Assembly: GCA_007123695.1 (NCBI GenBank)
Contig: SLGN01000331.1
Span: 1 to 8,735 of the forward strand
Source: Verrucomicrobiales bacterium
Lineage (GTDB): Bacteria; Verrucomicrobiota; Verrucomicrobiia; Verrucomicrobiales; DEV007
DNA length: 8,735 nucleotides
Direction of reading: 5' to 3'
This document shows, in pieces, positions 1-6,182 of this stretch. The notes below the pieces were generated by a model. The model saw only the letters and a program-made list of their open reading frames with translations. It did not search any database and was not told the DNA's origin. How positions within the stretch are numbered: the stretch's first letter is position 1; the number at the start of each line of letters is the position of its first letter. The translations under genes were made by a program, and so were the position numbers.

Positions 1-362
1 ATGAAAGGGCCAAACCGCAGCAAAAAGGGTCTCGGAGGGATGCGAGGTGTGAGCCCCGGACCTTCAGCCAGAATGGCGCGACGCCCTGGAGGGGCGCATG
101 AAGAATGCGAAAGAGCGGAGTCCCCCTCCCCTCCTTGATCCTTGGACGGGGAAAAATGAAAAATTTTCGTGCCTTCTCGGAGTTTTTTTGGTAAAACCCG
201 CCGCGAGCGGATTCCGATCCCCGCCGCGCGGAAAATCCGCCGTCGCTTCTCCCCGCCCGGGGGGTCGAAACCCGCATTTTTCCCTTGGCGTGGCCCGAAA
301 TCCGCTCCAAGGTAGCTGCGTGCTCCGCCAAGGGTGCAAAACACGAAACACAAGAGAGTTGC
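1..362. other. Left-edge region without a convincing gene
   Basis: I see no well-supported gene here. A 45-codon ATG frame runs from base 1 to a TGA at 136-138, but its translation is rich in Gly, Pro, Arg and Ser and matches no family I recognise. Structure visible: a 5 bp stem with a 5-base loop at 82-96 (CGCCC/GGGCG); an AT-rich pocket at about 153-196 that could hold promoter elements, though I cannot pick a clear -35/-10 pair; and a small GGGT-CGAA-ACCC hairpin at 262-273 followed by five T at 277-281, which is terminator-like but has only a four-pair stem. The right part is probably the 5' untranslated and promoter region of the gene starting at 363. An upstream gene ending before the window cannot be excluded. 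Confidence 0.5.
282..334. repeat. Inverted repeat, 9 bp arms, upstream of TPR gene
   Basis: The arm CCCTTGGCG at 282-290 is perfectly complementary to CGCCAAGGG at 326-334, with a 35-base spacer, ending 28 bases before the ATG at 363. Transcribed, it could form a long-range stem in the leader; as DNA it could be an operator. A third partial copy (CCAAGG, 307-312) lies in the spacer. No known regulator site is recognised, and chance occurrence in GC-rich DNA is possible. Confidence 0.35.
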
Positions 363-2675
363 ATGAGAAAACCGAACGGCCTTTTTAGAAGACCGTCCGC
401 AAGCTTGCTTGCGCTTGCAGCATTGTTTCTAGTGCCCTTCGGCTCCTTTGTCCGGAGCCAGGAGGTTCTCAACGACCCGTCCGACATCTGGTACCGCGGC
501 TTTCTCCTCGTCCAGGCGGCGCAGGACCTCGAGGAGAGGGGCAAGTACCTCGACGCCCTCAACAAGCTCACCGAGGCCCAGCCCTTCTACGACGTGCTGG
601 CCCAGCGCTTCCCCGACTTCCAGCCCGAGATCGTCAAGGACCGTCGCCACCTCATCGCCGAGAAGCGCGACGAGATGAAGCAGCTCCTGCGCGCTCCCCA
701 GACCGCTCGGCCGACCGTGATCGCCGGCGCGCCTTCGTCGGGCGGGGCTTCGGCTCCCGCCTTGCGGGCCACTCCGGTGGTCCCCCCTCCGCCCCTCCCC
801 GGGGGCGAATTCGACGAGGAGCCCGGTCGCGCCCGCGTCATGGAAGTCGGTTCCGGAGAGCTCTTCCTTCCCAGTTGGGACGACGGCGAAAGCCGGTCCC
901 TCGCGTCCGGTTCCAGCCGACACGAGCCGGGCATGCCGAGCGTGAAGACGGCGGGCGGAGCCTCCGTCGGCGCGCTCGCCAGCTCCCTGCACGAAGACCT
1001 TTCCCGCAAGGACCACCTCATCGAATGGCTCACCGACGAGAACCAGCGCCTGCGTCAGGAGATGAAGCAGCGCGAGCAGGTCCTCTCCAACGTCAACGCC
1101 GAGCTCGCCCGCGCGCGGGCCAGCCAGGAGGAGCTGCTCCAGCGCGTCGCCGCAGCCGAGTCCGGTCCCGGCGGTCCCGAGGCCCAGGCCACCATCGAAA
1201 AGCTCAAGCGCCTCCTCGGCGAAGCCACCGACCAGCTCGAGGCCGCCACCGAGCGCAACGCCCAGCTCGTCGCCGCGATGGAGCGTTCGCACGAGGAGCT
1301 CGAGAAGATGCGCAACCGCATGGCCGAACTCGAACGCGAGCGCGACAACCTCGCCGAGGTCGTCCGCGGCGAGGGCAACGGCGGCACCGCGCTCAAGGAG
1401 CTGATGGACCGCAACCGCACCCTCACCGAGCAGCTCGACCGCGCCGAACAGCTCGCCAGCAGCCTCTCCGAACTCAACAAGGAGAAGGACGAGGAAATCT
1501 CCCTGCTCAAGAGCGAGATCACCCGGATCAAGCTCGAGCGCGACCAGCTCGTCGCCGAGAACGCCCGCCACCAGCAGAGCATCGAGGAACTCCAGCGCAA
1601 GCTCGAGCTGCTTTCCGACGGACTCAGCCAGGAAGACCGGGAGGCCCTCGCCAAAGCCACCCCGGTGGAGCGGCGCGAGAACGAGCTGCTGCGCTCCATC
1701 GTGCTGAAGCAGCTCCGCCGCCAAGCCCAGATGAAGCAGGCCAAGGAACTCCTCCTCACCCAGCTCGAGCGCATCGGGGCCCGCTCCGACTCGCTGCTCG
1801 GGCTTGTCGAGGACATCGCCCGCGGCTCGCAGCTCACCGACGAGGAAAAAGCCCTCTTCCGCGCCCCCCAGTTCGAGGAGATCCTTGCAGCCGCCGGGGC
1901 CGTCGCGCCGGCCGGCCGGGATTCCGCCGCGAACGCCCGCCCGTCGGCGTCCGCCAGCTCCGAGGCGGGCGAGGAGGAAGGCGAGGGCGCCGTCGCCACC
2001 GTCATGACCGCGACCCTCGTCGCCCCCGGCAGCGGTCCGCCCCCCGGCTTCTCCCCCGAATCCCTCGTCGAGAACAAGAAGCTCGGCGTCGAGCTCGCCC
2101 AGATCGACAAGGCGGCCCGCCTCGACTTCCTCGAAGGCCGCTACGCCGAGGCCGAGACCGGCTTTCTCGAATACCTCCGCTACCTCCCCCAGAGCGTTCC
2201 CTGCCTCTGCAACCTCGGCGTCCTCAAGATCGCGATGACGAACTACTCCGAGGCCGAATACTACCTCGAGAAAGCCATCGCCCTCGAGCCCGGCTCCGGC
2301 TTGGCCAACTACCTCCTCGGCCGCACCTACTTCCTCCAGGACAAGCTCGACGAAGCCCTCGTCAAGCTCGAGGCCGGCATCACCCACGATCCCCAGAACG
2401 CCAAGGCCCACAACTGCGTCGGCGTGATCTCCACCCGCAAGGGCTGGGTCGCCCGGGCCGAGCGCGCCTTCACCAACGCCGTCTCCATCGATCCCGAATA
2501 CGGCGACGCCCACTTCAACCTCGCCGTGCTCCACGCCACCAAGGAACAGCCCAACCCGGCCGAGGCCGGCAAGCACTACTTCCGCGCCCTCCACCTCGGC
2601 GTGCCCCGCGACGCCACCATCGAGGACTTCCTGCAGGAGGCCGAAGACGCCGGAATCTCCGTCGGCATGCGCTGA
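363..2675 (+). CDS. Exported coiled-coil and TPR-repeat protein (770 aa)
   Basis: Residues 1-34 look like a Sec signal peptide: basic n-region (MRKPNGLFRR), hydrophobic core about 14-30, likely cleavage near 31-34. A helical segment at 40-108 follows, with the A/Y/L/G spacing of a TPR-like hairpin. Next come a Pro/Ala/Ser-rich linker (about 110-205), a long charged coiled coil (about 205-420), another helical block (about 436-485), a second low-complexity Ala/Ser/Glu linker (about 510-565), and four or five canonical TPR units at about 580-745 (for example YAEAETGFLEYLRYLP and LDEALVKLEAGITHDP). TPRs are protein-docking scaffolds, so a structural or assembly role in the periplasm or envelope is inferred; there is no catalytic motif. 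ATG 363 was chosen over an in-frame ATG at 285 because it places the signal peptide at the N-terminus and has a purine-rich stretch (353-358) upstream. The gene appears monocistronic and converges with the next one. The partner protein is unknown. Confidence 0.88.
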   Translation: MRKPNGLFRRPSASLLALAALFLVPFGSFVRSQEVLNDPSDIWYRGFLLVQAAQDLEERGKYLDALNKLTEAQPFYDVLAQRFPDFQPEIVKDRRHLIAEKRDEMKQLLRAPQTARPTVIAGAPSSGGASAPALRATPVVPPPPLPGGEFDEEPGRARVMEVGSGELFLPSWDDGESRSLASGSSRHEPGMPSVKTAGGASVGALASSLHEDLSRKDHLIEWLTDENQRLRQEMKQREQVLSNVNAELARARASQEELLQRVAAAESGPGGPEAQATIEKLKRLLGEATDQLEAATERNAQLVAAMERSHEELEKMRNRMAELERERDNLAEVVRGEGNGGTALKELMDRNRTLTEQLDRAEQLASSLSELNKEKDEEISLLKSEITRIKLERDQLVAENARHQQSIEELQRKLELLSDGLSQEDREALAKATPVERRENELLRSIVLKQLRRQAQMKQAKELLLTQLERIGARSDSLLGLVEDIARGSQLTDEEKALFRAPQFEEILAAAGAVAPAGRDSAANARPSASASSEAGEEEGEGAVATVMTATLVAPGSGPPPGFSPESLVENKKLGVELAQIDKAARLDFLEGRYAEAETGFLEYLRYLPQSVPCLCNLGVLKIAMTNYSEAEYYLEKAIALEPGSGLANYLLGRTYFLQDKLDEALVKLEAGITHDPQNAKAHNCVGVISTRKGWVARAERAFTNAVSIDPEYGDAHFNLAVLHATKEQPNPAEAGKHYFRALHLGVPRDATIEDFLQEAEDAGISVGMR

Positions 2676-2742
2676 GACCGCCGTCGATGCGCTGAGACCG
2701 CCGTCGATGCGCTGGGACCGCCGTCGGCATGCGCCGAAACCG
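2659..2742. repeat. Tandem repeat, four 20-22 bp copies, spanning a stop codon
   Basis: Four adjacent copies: 2659-2680 (22 bp), 2681-2700 (20 bp), 2701-2720 (20 bp) and 2721-2742 (22 bp). All share the core CCGTCG...ATGCGC. The outer copies carry two extra bases that create a GCATGC palindrome; the inner two lack them. Copy 1 encodes the last residues and the TGA stop (2673-2675) of the TPR protein, so the array seems to have grown from the end of that gene. The base triplet after ATGCGC is TGA, TGA, TGG and CGA in successive copies. The rest of the 142 bp convergent spacer up to 2817 shows no clear terminator. Confidence 0.9.
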
Positions 2743-2817
2743 CATCCTCCGCCGGCCCACCCGGGCGATCCGTCCGCCGGCAAAACGTCGACCCGCGCCC
2801 CGCGCCCCCGACGCCGG

Positions 2818-4482
2818 CTACGTCGTCGGGCTGCTCTCGGGCAGGGAGCGCCCCGGGGCCTTCTTCGGCACGGCGCTTTCCGCCTCCACCCGCGTCGTCA
2901 GCAGCACCCCGGCAAAGGTCGCCGACACCGTCTCCAGCGCCGTCTTCGTCTCGCGGAGACGGCGCAGCGAATGGCCCGGATAGGCGGTCGTCACCAGCGT
3001 GTAGTCCGCCATGCCGACGAGCACGCCGGCATCCGACGACTCGTGGATCGAGGGCGAGGCCACGATCACGAAGTCGAAGCGGCTCCGCAGCTCCCATTCG
3101 AGATCGCCCATGCGCCGCCCGATCAGCAGCCCGCCCGGGTCGGCGTGGTCCGAACCCGCCGGCATGAACCAGAGATTCGCGCGCCGCGACCGCAGCACCG
3201 TTTCCTCCAGCCGCATCTCGCCGCTGAGGTAGTCGACCAAGCCGGGATGCCGCGCCGCCTCGAAAGGCTCGTGCAGCGCCGCCTGCCGGAAGTCCGCGTC
3301 GATCGCGAGGACCGTCTTGCCCCCGTCGGCGAGGACGCAGGCCAGGTTCGCGACCGCCTCGGCCGAGGCGGACCCGCCGCGCTGCGGCATCACCGCGAGA
3401 AACAGGCATTCCCCCGCCGGCAGCCGCACCAGCCGGTTGCGGACCTCGCGGTAGGGCTCCGCCACCGGATCCGGCAGCCGCTCTTCGCCCACCCAGGACC
3501 GGCCCGAAATCGGGGCAAAGCCCACCACGGAAGCCTCCAGCCGCTCCATCAGATCGGCGAGGGCGCTCCAGCGCGAGCGGCGCCCCTGCCACAGCAGCAC
3601 CGCCGCGACTCCGCCCGCAGCTCCGATCAGCAGCAGCGAAGGCAGGGCGAGGAGACCGCGCGACACCGGTCGGGAGCGCTCCGGCGAGGCGGGAGCGACG
3701 AGCCGGAAGGGGCTGCGCGCCTCGCGTGCCTCGATCGCCGCGAGCTGGCGTTTCGCCTCCAGCGAATGCACCAGATTGCGCAGGGAGACAAGCTGGCGCC
3801 GCAGATCTTCCTCGCCTTCGTTCCCCTCCGCAGTTTGCTCTCCCGGCTCCACCGGCGAAACCGCCGCCGCCTCCGTGTCCGCGACGCCACGCCCGACGAG
3901 GCGGCGCTCGACCTCGGCGATCTCCGCGAGCCGGGCCTTCGCCTCGGCCTCGAGCCGGTGGACGCGCGCATTGGCCTCGCCCTTCACCTCGGCCTCCTTG
4001 CGCTCCAAAAAGCGGTCCGCCGCCAGATTGGCGAGCCCCGCCGCCTCCTCCCGCGAAAGATCCCTGACCCGGATGGCGAAGCTCCGCTCCGCCGGATCGG
4101 ACTCGATGCGGTAGCGCGCGCCGAGACGCCGCATCGCCTCGGCCTCGTCGGCGCAGCCCCACCGCTCCGCCAGACCCGAAGCCGTCACGACCTCGGAAAG
4201 GAGGGAGCGGCTCCCCAGTTCGGCCGCCTCCCGACCGAAGTCGCTCGCCCGCGCCGAGCGGAAGCCCGTCGCTTCGCGCGCCGCGCCCCCGCCTTCGTCC
4301 CGCTCGCCGTCGGCAAACGAGATCCGGGCGACCGCCTCGTAGAGCGCCGGGATCCGCGCCCGCAGAGCGGCGCCGCCAAGCAGCGCCACCGACGTCGCCA
4401 AAAACACGACCGGCCAACGGGCACGCAAAAGATAGAGCCAATCGATCCAGCCACGAAAATTGCCGATTCGATCAAGTTTCAT
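2818..4482 (-). CDS. Wzc-like polysaccharide co-polymerase with degenerate BY-kinase domain (554 aa)
   Basis: Topology is that of bacterial polysaccharide co-polymerases fused to a tyrosine-autokinase-type ATPase. There is an N-terminal membrane helix at about 23-40, a short extracytoplasmic region with coiled coil (about 145-255), a Pro-rich stretch (259-282) leading into a second membrane helix (about 278-298), then a cytoplasmic domain. That domain has the family lead-in AEPYREVRNRL (341-351), an intact Walker A' (VLAIDADFR, 391-399), the GLVDYLSGE segment (414-422) and an FDFVIVASP segment (469-477). The P-loop region (364-381) keeps the NLA end but lacks the GKS/T lysine, and the Walker B Asp is Ala475. 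There is no C-terminal tyrosine cluster. It therefore probably acts in exopolysaccharide chain-length control or assembly without kinase activity. The start is the ATG at 4482, just before the first membrane helix; an in-frame ATG at 4641 would add 53 unlikely residues and bypass the promoter below. Confidence 0.85.
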   Translation of the reverse strand: MKLDRIGNFRGWIDWLYLLRARWPVVFLATSVALLGGAALRARIPALYEAVARISFADGERDEGGGAAREATGFRSARASDFGREAAELGSRSLLSEVVTASGLAERWGCADEAEAMRRLGARYRIESDPAERSFAIRVRDLSREEAAGLANLAADRFLERKEAEVKGEANARVHRLEAEAKARLAEIAEVERRLVGRGVADTEAAAVSPVEPGEQTAEGNEGEEDLRRQLVSLRNLVHSLEAKRQLAAIEAREARSPFRLVAPASPERSRPVSRGLLALPSLLLIGAAGGVAAVLLWQGRRSRWSALADLMERLEASVVGFAPISGRSWVGEERLPDPVAEPYREVRNRLVRLPAGECLFLAVMPQRGGSASAEAVANLACVLADGGKTVLAIDADFRQAALHEPFEAARHPGLVDYLSGEMRLEETVLRSRRANLWFMPAGSDHADPGGLLIGRRMGDLEWELRSRFDFVIVASPSIHESSDAGVLVGMADYTLVTTAYPGHSLRRLRETKTALETVSATFAGVLLTTRVEAESAVPKKAPGRSLPESSPTT

Positions 4483-4501
4483 AAAATTCAGGATAATCGG
4501 A

Positions 4502-4529
4502 TTTATAGCATTTAAAAACGGATTGTCGA
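4502..4529 (-). promoter_or_regulatory. Sigma70-like promoter for the Wzc-like gene
   Basis: Read on the minus strand, TCGACA (4524-4529) is a one-mismatch -35 box and TATAAA (4502-4507) a one-mismatch -10 box, separated by 16 bp, in an unusually AT-rich pocket. The -10 ends 19 bases before the ATG at 4482, so transcription would begin about 12 bases upstream of it. That gives a very short leader, consistent with the lack of a Shine-Dalgarno sequence there. A 6 bp inverted repeat (CCGATT 4463-4468 / AATCGG 4495-4500) flanks the start codon. Prediction from consensus only. Confidence 0.5.
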
Positions 4530-4656
4530 GCCCTGTCTCGGCGGATTCTTCGGGCACGGTCGGCCCATCCGCAGCGATGGACGCGACGGGCGGCGATCTG
4601 GAGAGCTTCCGCCAAAAATGCGTTGCCCAACGCGGCGGCATCCCTCACCTTTCCGC

Positions 4657-5676
4657 ATGTCCCAGCCCATCCCCCTCCGCACCCGCGTCGAGCTCGGCGT
4701 CGTTCCCACCCACATCAAGTTCGTCGGCGGTCTCGTGCCCGACGAAGCCGGCCGCCTCCCGAGGGGGAATGACGGCGCCCTCGTCGTCGTCGCCGAGATG
4801 GCCGCGCTCACCGCCGCCTCTCCCGTCAAGATCCAGAGCGCCCAGGTCACCGTCTTTCCCGGCGTCGACGAAGGCGACACCGACGAGCTCATCACCGGCC
4901 TGCGGGCCCTCGGGCTCGAGGTCCATCTCATCATGATGGTCGGCGGCGCCGATCCCATGGACCCCGCCGACGAGGAAAAGGTCGCCGCCATGCTCGCCTC
5001 CGGCATCGGGGTGGCGAAGAAATACGGCATCACCCAGGTGGCCTCCACCTCCATCGAGCAATGGATGCAGCCCGGCGCGACGCCCAAGACCGGCGCCGAC
5101 TTCGACGCCGCCGTGGCGCAGAACGTGCGCGCCCACCTGCGCGCCTACCGCGAGGCCGGCGTCGCCGGCAGCTGCGTCAAGCACTGGCACATCGAGTTTC
5201 TCCGCAAGGGCGAGTTCCAGACCTTCAACGACATCGCCAAGTGCTGGGACTTCGTCAAGGCCGCCAACGCCGAACTCGGCGCCAAGTTCTTCAAGATCAT
5301 GGTCGATGCCGCCCACTGCGGCGACTCGGGCCTCTCCATCCCCGAAAACGAAGCCCTCATCGCCGAGATCGCCGCCTCCGACGAAATGGGCATGTTCCAC
5401 GCCTCCGCCAAGACCACCCGCGGCTGCCTCAGCACCGACGACGGCTGGATCGGAGCCCTGCTCGCTGCAGCGGCGAAGACCGGCAAGCTCGAATACGTCT
5501 TCGTCGAGCTGTTCCACCACGAAGATCCCGCCCTCGAGGGCCTGCGCCAGCTCGACCCCGGCCACGGCATCGACACCCGCGACGGACGCAGCTACCGCGA
5601 AGCCGTCATCGACGGCGTCGTCGACGTCGCCCGCCGCCTCAACAACCTCGTCGCCCGGGGCGTGCTGCCCTCCTGA
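4657..5676 (+). CDS. Xylose-isomerase-like TIM-barrel protein, putative sugar isomerase/epimerase (339 aa)
   Basis: The protein alternates short hydrophobic strands and helices as in a TIM barrel. It presents in order the acidic/His residues that bind the divalent metal in the AP-endonuclease-2/xylose-isomerase-like superfamily: Glu180 (HWHIEF), Asp217 and His220 (MVDAAHCGDS), His248 (MFHASAKT) and Glu284 (VFVELFHH). The E-D-H-E order is that of ketose 3-epimerases such as D-tagatose 3-epimerase, which are about 290 residues, so this protein is longer. Substrate is unknown; a sugar or sugar phosphate is inferred from the family. ATG 4657 is preferred because the conserved-looking barrel begins right after it. 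An in-frame ATG at 4618 would add 13 Arg/Pro-rich residues; neither has a good Shine-Dalgarno. It is divergent from the Wzc-like gene (174 bp between starts). A weak hairpin (5711-5728, no T-run) lies between its stop and the tRNA. Confidence 0.75.
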   Translation: MSQPIPLRTRVELGVVPTHIKFVGGLVPDEAGRLPRGNDGALVVVAEMAALTAASPVKIQSAQVTVFPGVDEGDTDELITGLRALGLEVHLIMMVGGADPMDPADEEKVAAMLASGIGVAKKYGITQVASTSIEQWMQPGATPKTGADFDAAVAQNVRAHLRAYREAGVAGSCVKHWHIEFLRKGEFQTFNDIAKCWDFVKAANAELGAKFFKIMVDAAHCGDSGLSIPENEALIAEIAASDEMGMFHASAKTTRGCLSTDDGWIGALLAAAAKTGKLEYVFVELFHHEDPALEGLRQLDPGHGIDTRDGRSYREAVIDGVVDVARRLNNLVARGVLPS

Positions 5677-5747
5677 GCGCCGGGCGGCGGCATCCTCGCG
5701 AAACGCTTGCCCCGGGGGCTTTGCCGGGCTACAACAGAGATCGTCGC

Positions 5748-5830
5748 ACCGACGTGGCGGAATGGTAGACGCTGCGGACTTAAAATCCGCTGAGCCAACG
5801 CTCGTGCGGGTTCGAGTCCCGCCGTCGGTA
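5748..5830 (+). tRNA. tRNA-Leu (anticodon UAA)
   Basis: A full cloverleaf can be drawn. The acceptor stem ACCGACG (5748-5754) pairs with CGTCGGT (5823-5829), with discriminator A at 5830, as expected for tRNA-Leu. The D-arm contains GGTAGAC. The anticodon stem GCGGA/TCCGC (5774-5778/5786-5790) encloses loop CTTAAAA with anticodon TAA at 5781-5783. A long class II variable arm (from 5791) is typical of Leu/Ser/Tyr tRNAs. The T-arm is GCGGG-TTCGAGT-CCCGC. The 3' CCA is not encoded. The D-loop is slightly short but nothing suggests a pseudogene. Confidence 0.97.
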
Positions 5831-5943
5831 GATTTGGGGGGCGGGAGGTGAGTTGGTGGCCCGGCGGGCGTATCAGCCTTAGGGTCGATGCGGAGGATCC
5901 GTGGGCGAGGTCTGAACCACGTTTGGGAAAGCGCTCGAATTCC

Positions 5944-5962
5944 TGCCGCTTCGAACGCGGCA
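5944..5962. other. Stem-loop in the tRNA-downstream spacer
   Basis: TGCCGC (5944-5949) pairs with GCGGCA (5957-5962), a perfect 6 bp stem around a 7-base loop (TTCGAAC) containing the palindrome TTCGAA. No T-run follows on the plus strand, so it is not a standard intrinsic terminator. It may be part of a larger interspersed repeat together with the 36 bp unit that begins 19 bases later. Confidence 0.4.
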
Positions 5963-5980
5963 ATGACAAACGCCCATCCT

Positions 5981-6016
5981 CCGCCACGCGCTGAAGCGCT
6001 GGACTACTTTGTTCGC
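5981..6016. repeat. 36 bp hairpin-bearing dispersed repeat, copy 1
   Basis: This is identical to 6147-6182 in direct orientation except for one base (G5993 versus A6159). A hairpin GCGCT/AGCGC (5988-5992/5995-5999) lies inside, and the single difference falls in its loop, so the stem is preserved. This resembles small REP-like palindromic elements that are scattered in intergenic DNA, but family membership is inferred from form only. Confidence 0.85.
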
Positions 6017-6065
6017 ATCGATCGCGGCAAGGCGATCCGTTCCGCAGGCCGATTCGAAGCTCAAG

Positions 6066-6143
6066 CCAAATCCAAAATCCAAAATCCAAAATCCAAAATC
6101 CAAAATCCAAAATCCAAAATCCTCAATCGTCAATCGTCAATCC
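6066..6143. repeat. Heptanucleotide tandem repeat tract (CCAAAAT and TCAATCG types)
   Basis: One shortened unit (6066-6071) is followed by seven perfect CCAAAAT heptamers (6072-6120), then two bases, two TCAATCG units (6123-6136) and one TCAATCC (6137-6143). Both blocks share the 7 bp period. The tract is strongly AT-rich in otherwise GC-rich DNA and lies between the two 36 bp repeats. It resembles the short tandemly repeated repetitive heptamers described in cyanobacteria in form, not necessarily in origin. It is likely unstable in copy number through polymerase slippage. Confidence 0.95.
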
Positions 6144-6146
6144 CTC

Positions 6147-6182
6147 CCGCCACGCGCTAAAGCGCTGGACTACTTTGTTCGC
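6147..6182. repeat. 36 bp hairpin-bearing dispersed repeat, copy 2
   Basis: Second copy of the unit at 5981-6016, 166 bases downstream in the same orientation, with A instead of G in the hairpin loop. Its right third (6170-6182) overlaps the methyltransferase gene on the minus strand, supplying that gene's stop codon and the codons for its last three residues. Confidence 0.85.

Larger units (their letters stand above)
5831..6169. other. Repeat-rich intergenic region between tRNA-Leu and methyltransferase
   Basis: No gene is supported in these 339 bases; the short frames present are low-complexity or read through repeats. The region holds a stem-loop (5944-5962), a 36 bp hairpin-bearing repeat (5981-6016), a heptanucleotide tract (6066-6143) and the start of a second 36 bp repeat (6147-6182). 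The first 110 bases after the tRNA begin with a G-rich run and show no T-rich terminator. I found no second copy of the tRNA 3' end, so there is no sign of an integrated element at this tRNA. Confidence 0.7.

Noticed and set aside
1..138. 45-codon frame starting at the first base
   Set aside because: Low-complexity peptide with no recognised family or ribosome site; could only be judged with upstream sequence.
262..281. Intrinsic terminator (GGGT-CGAA-ACCC plus T-run)
   Set aside because: Stem is only four pairs and there is no supported upstream gene; mentioned in the region entry only.
429..2783. 784-codon open frame antisense to the TPR gene
   Set aside because: Gly/Leu/Glu-rich translation with no domain; it is the expected shadow of a high-GC coding region, while the plus frame has signal peptide, coiled coil and TPRs.
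2576..4441. 621-codon minus-strand frame overlapping the Wzc-like gene
   Set aside because: Arg/Gly/Ala-rich low-complexity translation; the other minus frame carries the recognisable membrane and ATPase domains.
2707..4515. 602-codon plus-strand frame antisense to the Wzc-like gene
   Set aside because: Arg/Pro-rich shadow without recognisable motifs.
4645..5565. 306-codon minus frame opposite the TIM-barrel gene
   Set aside because: Gly/Val/Asp-rich mirror of the coding strand; no domain or start signal.
5981..6182. CRISPR array
   Set aside because: Only two repeat copies with a 130 bp interval containing a heptamer tract; no spacers of regular length and no cas genes.
5748..6182. Integrated element at tRNA-Leu
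   Set aside because: No second copy of the tRNA 3' end, no integrase and no phage genes are visible in the window.
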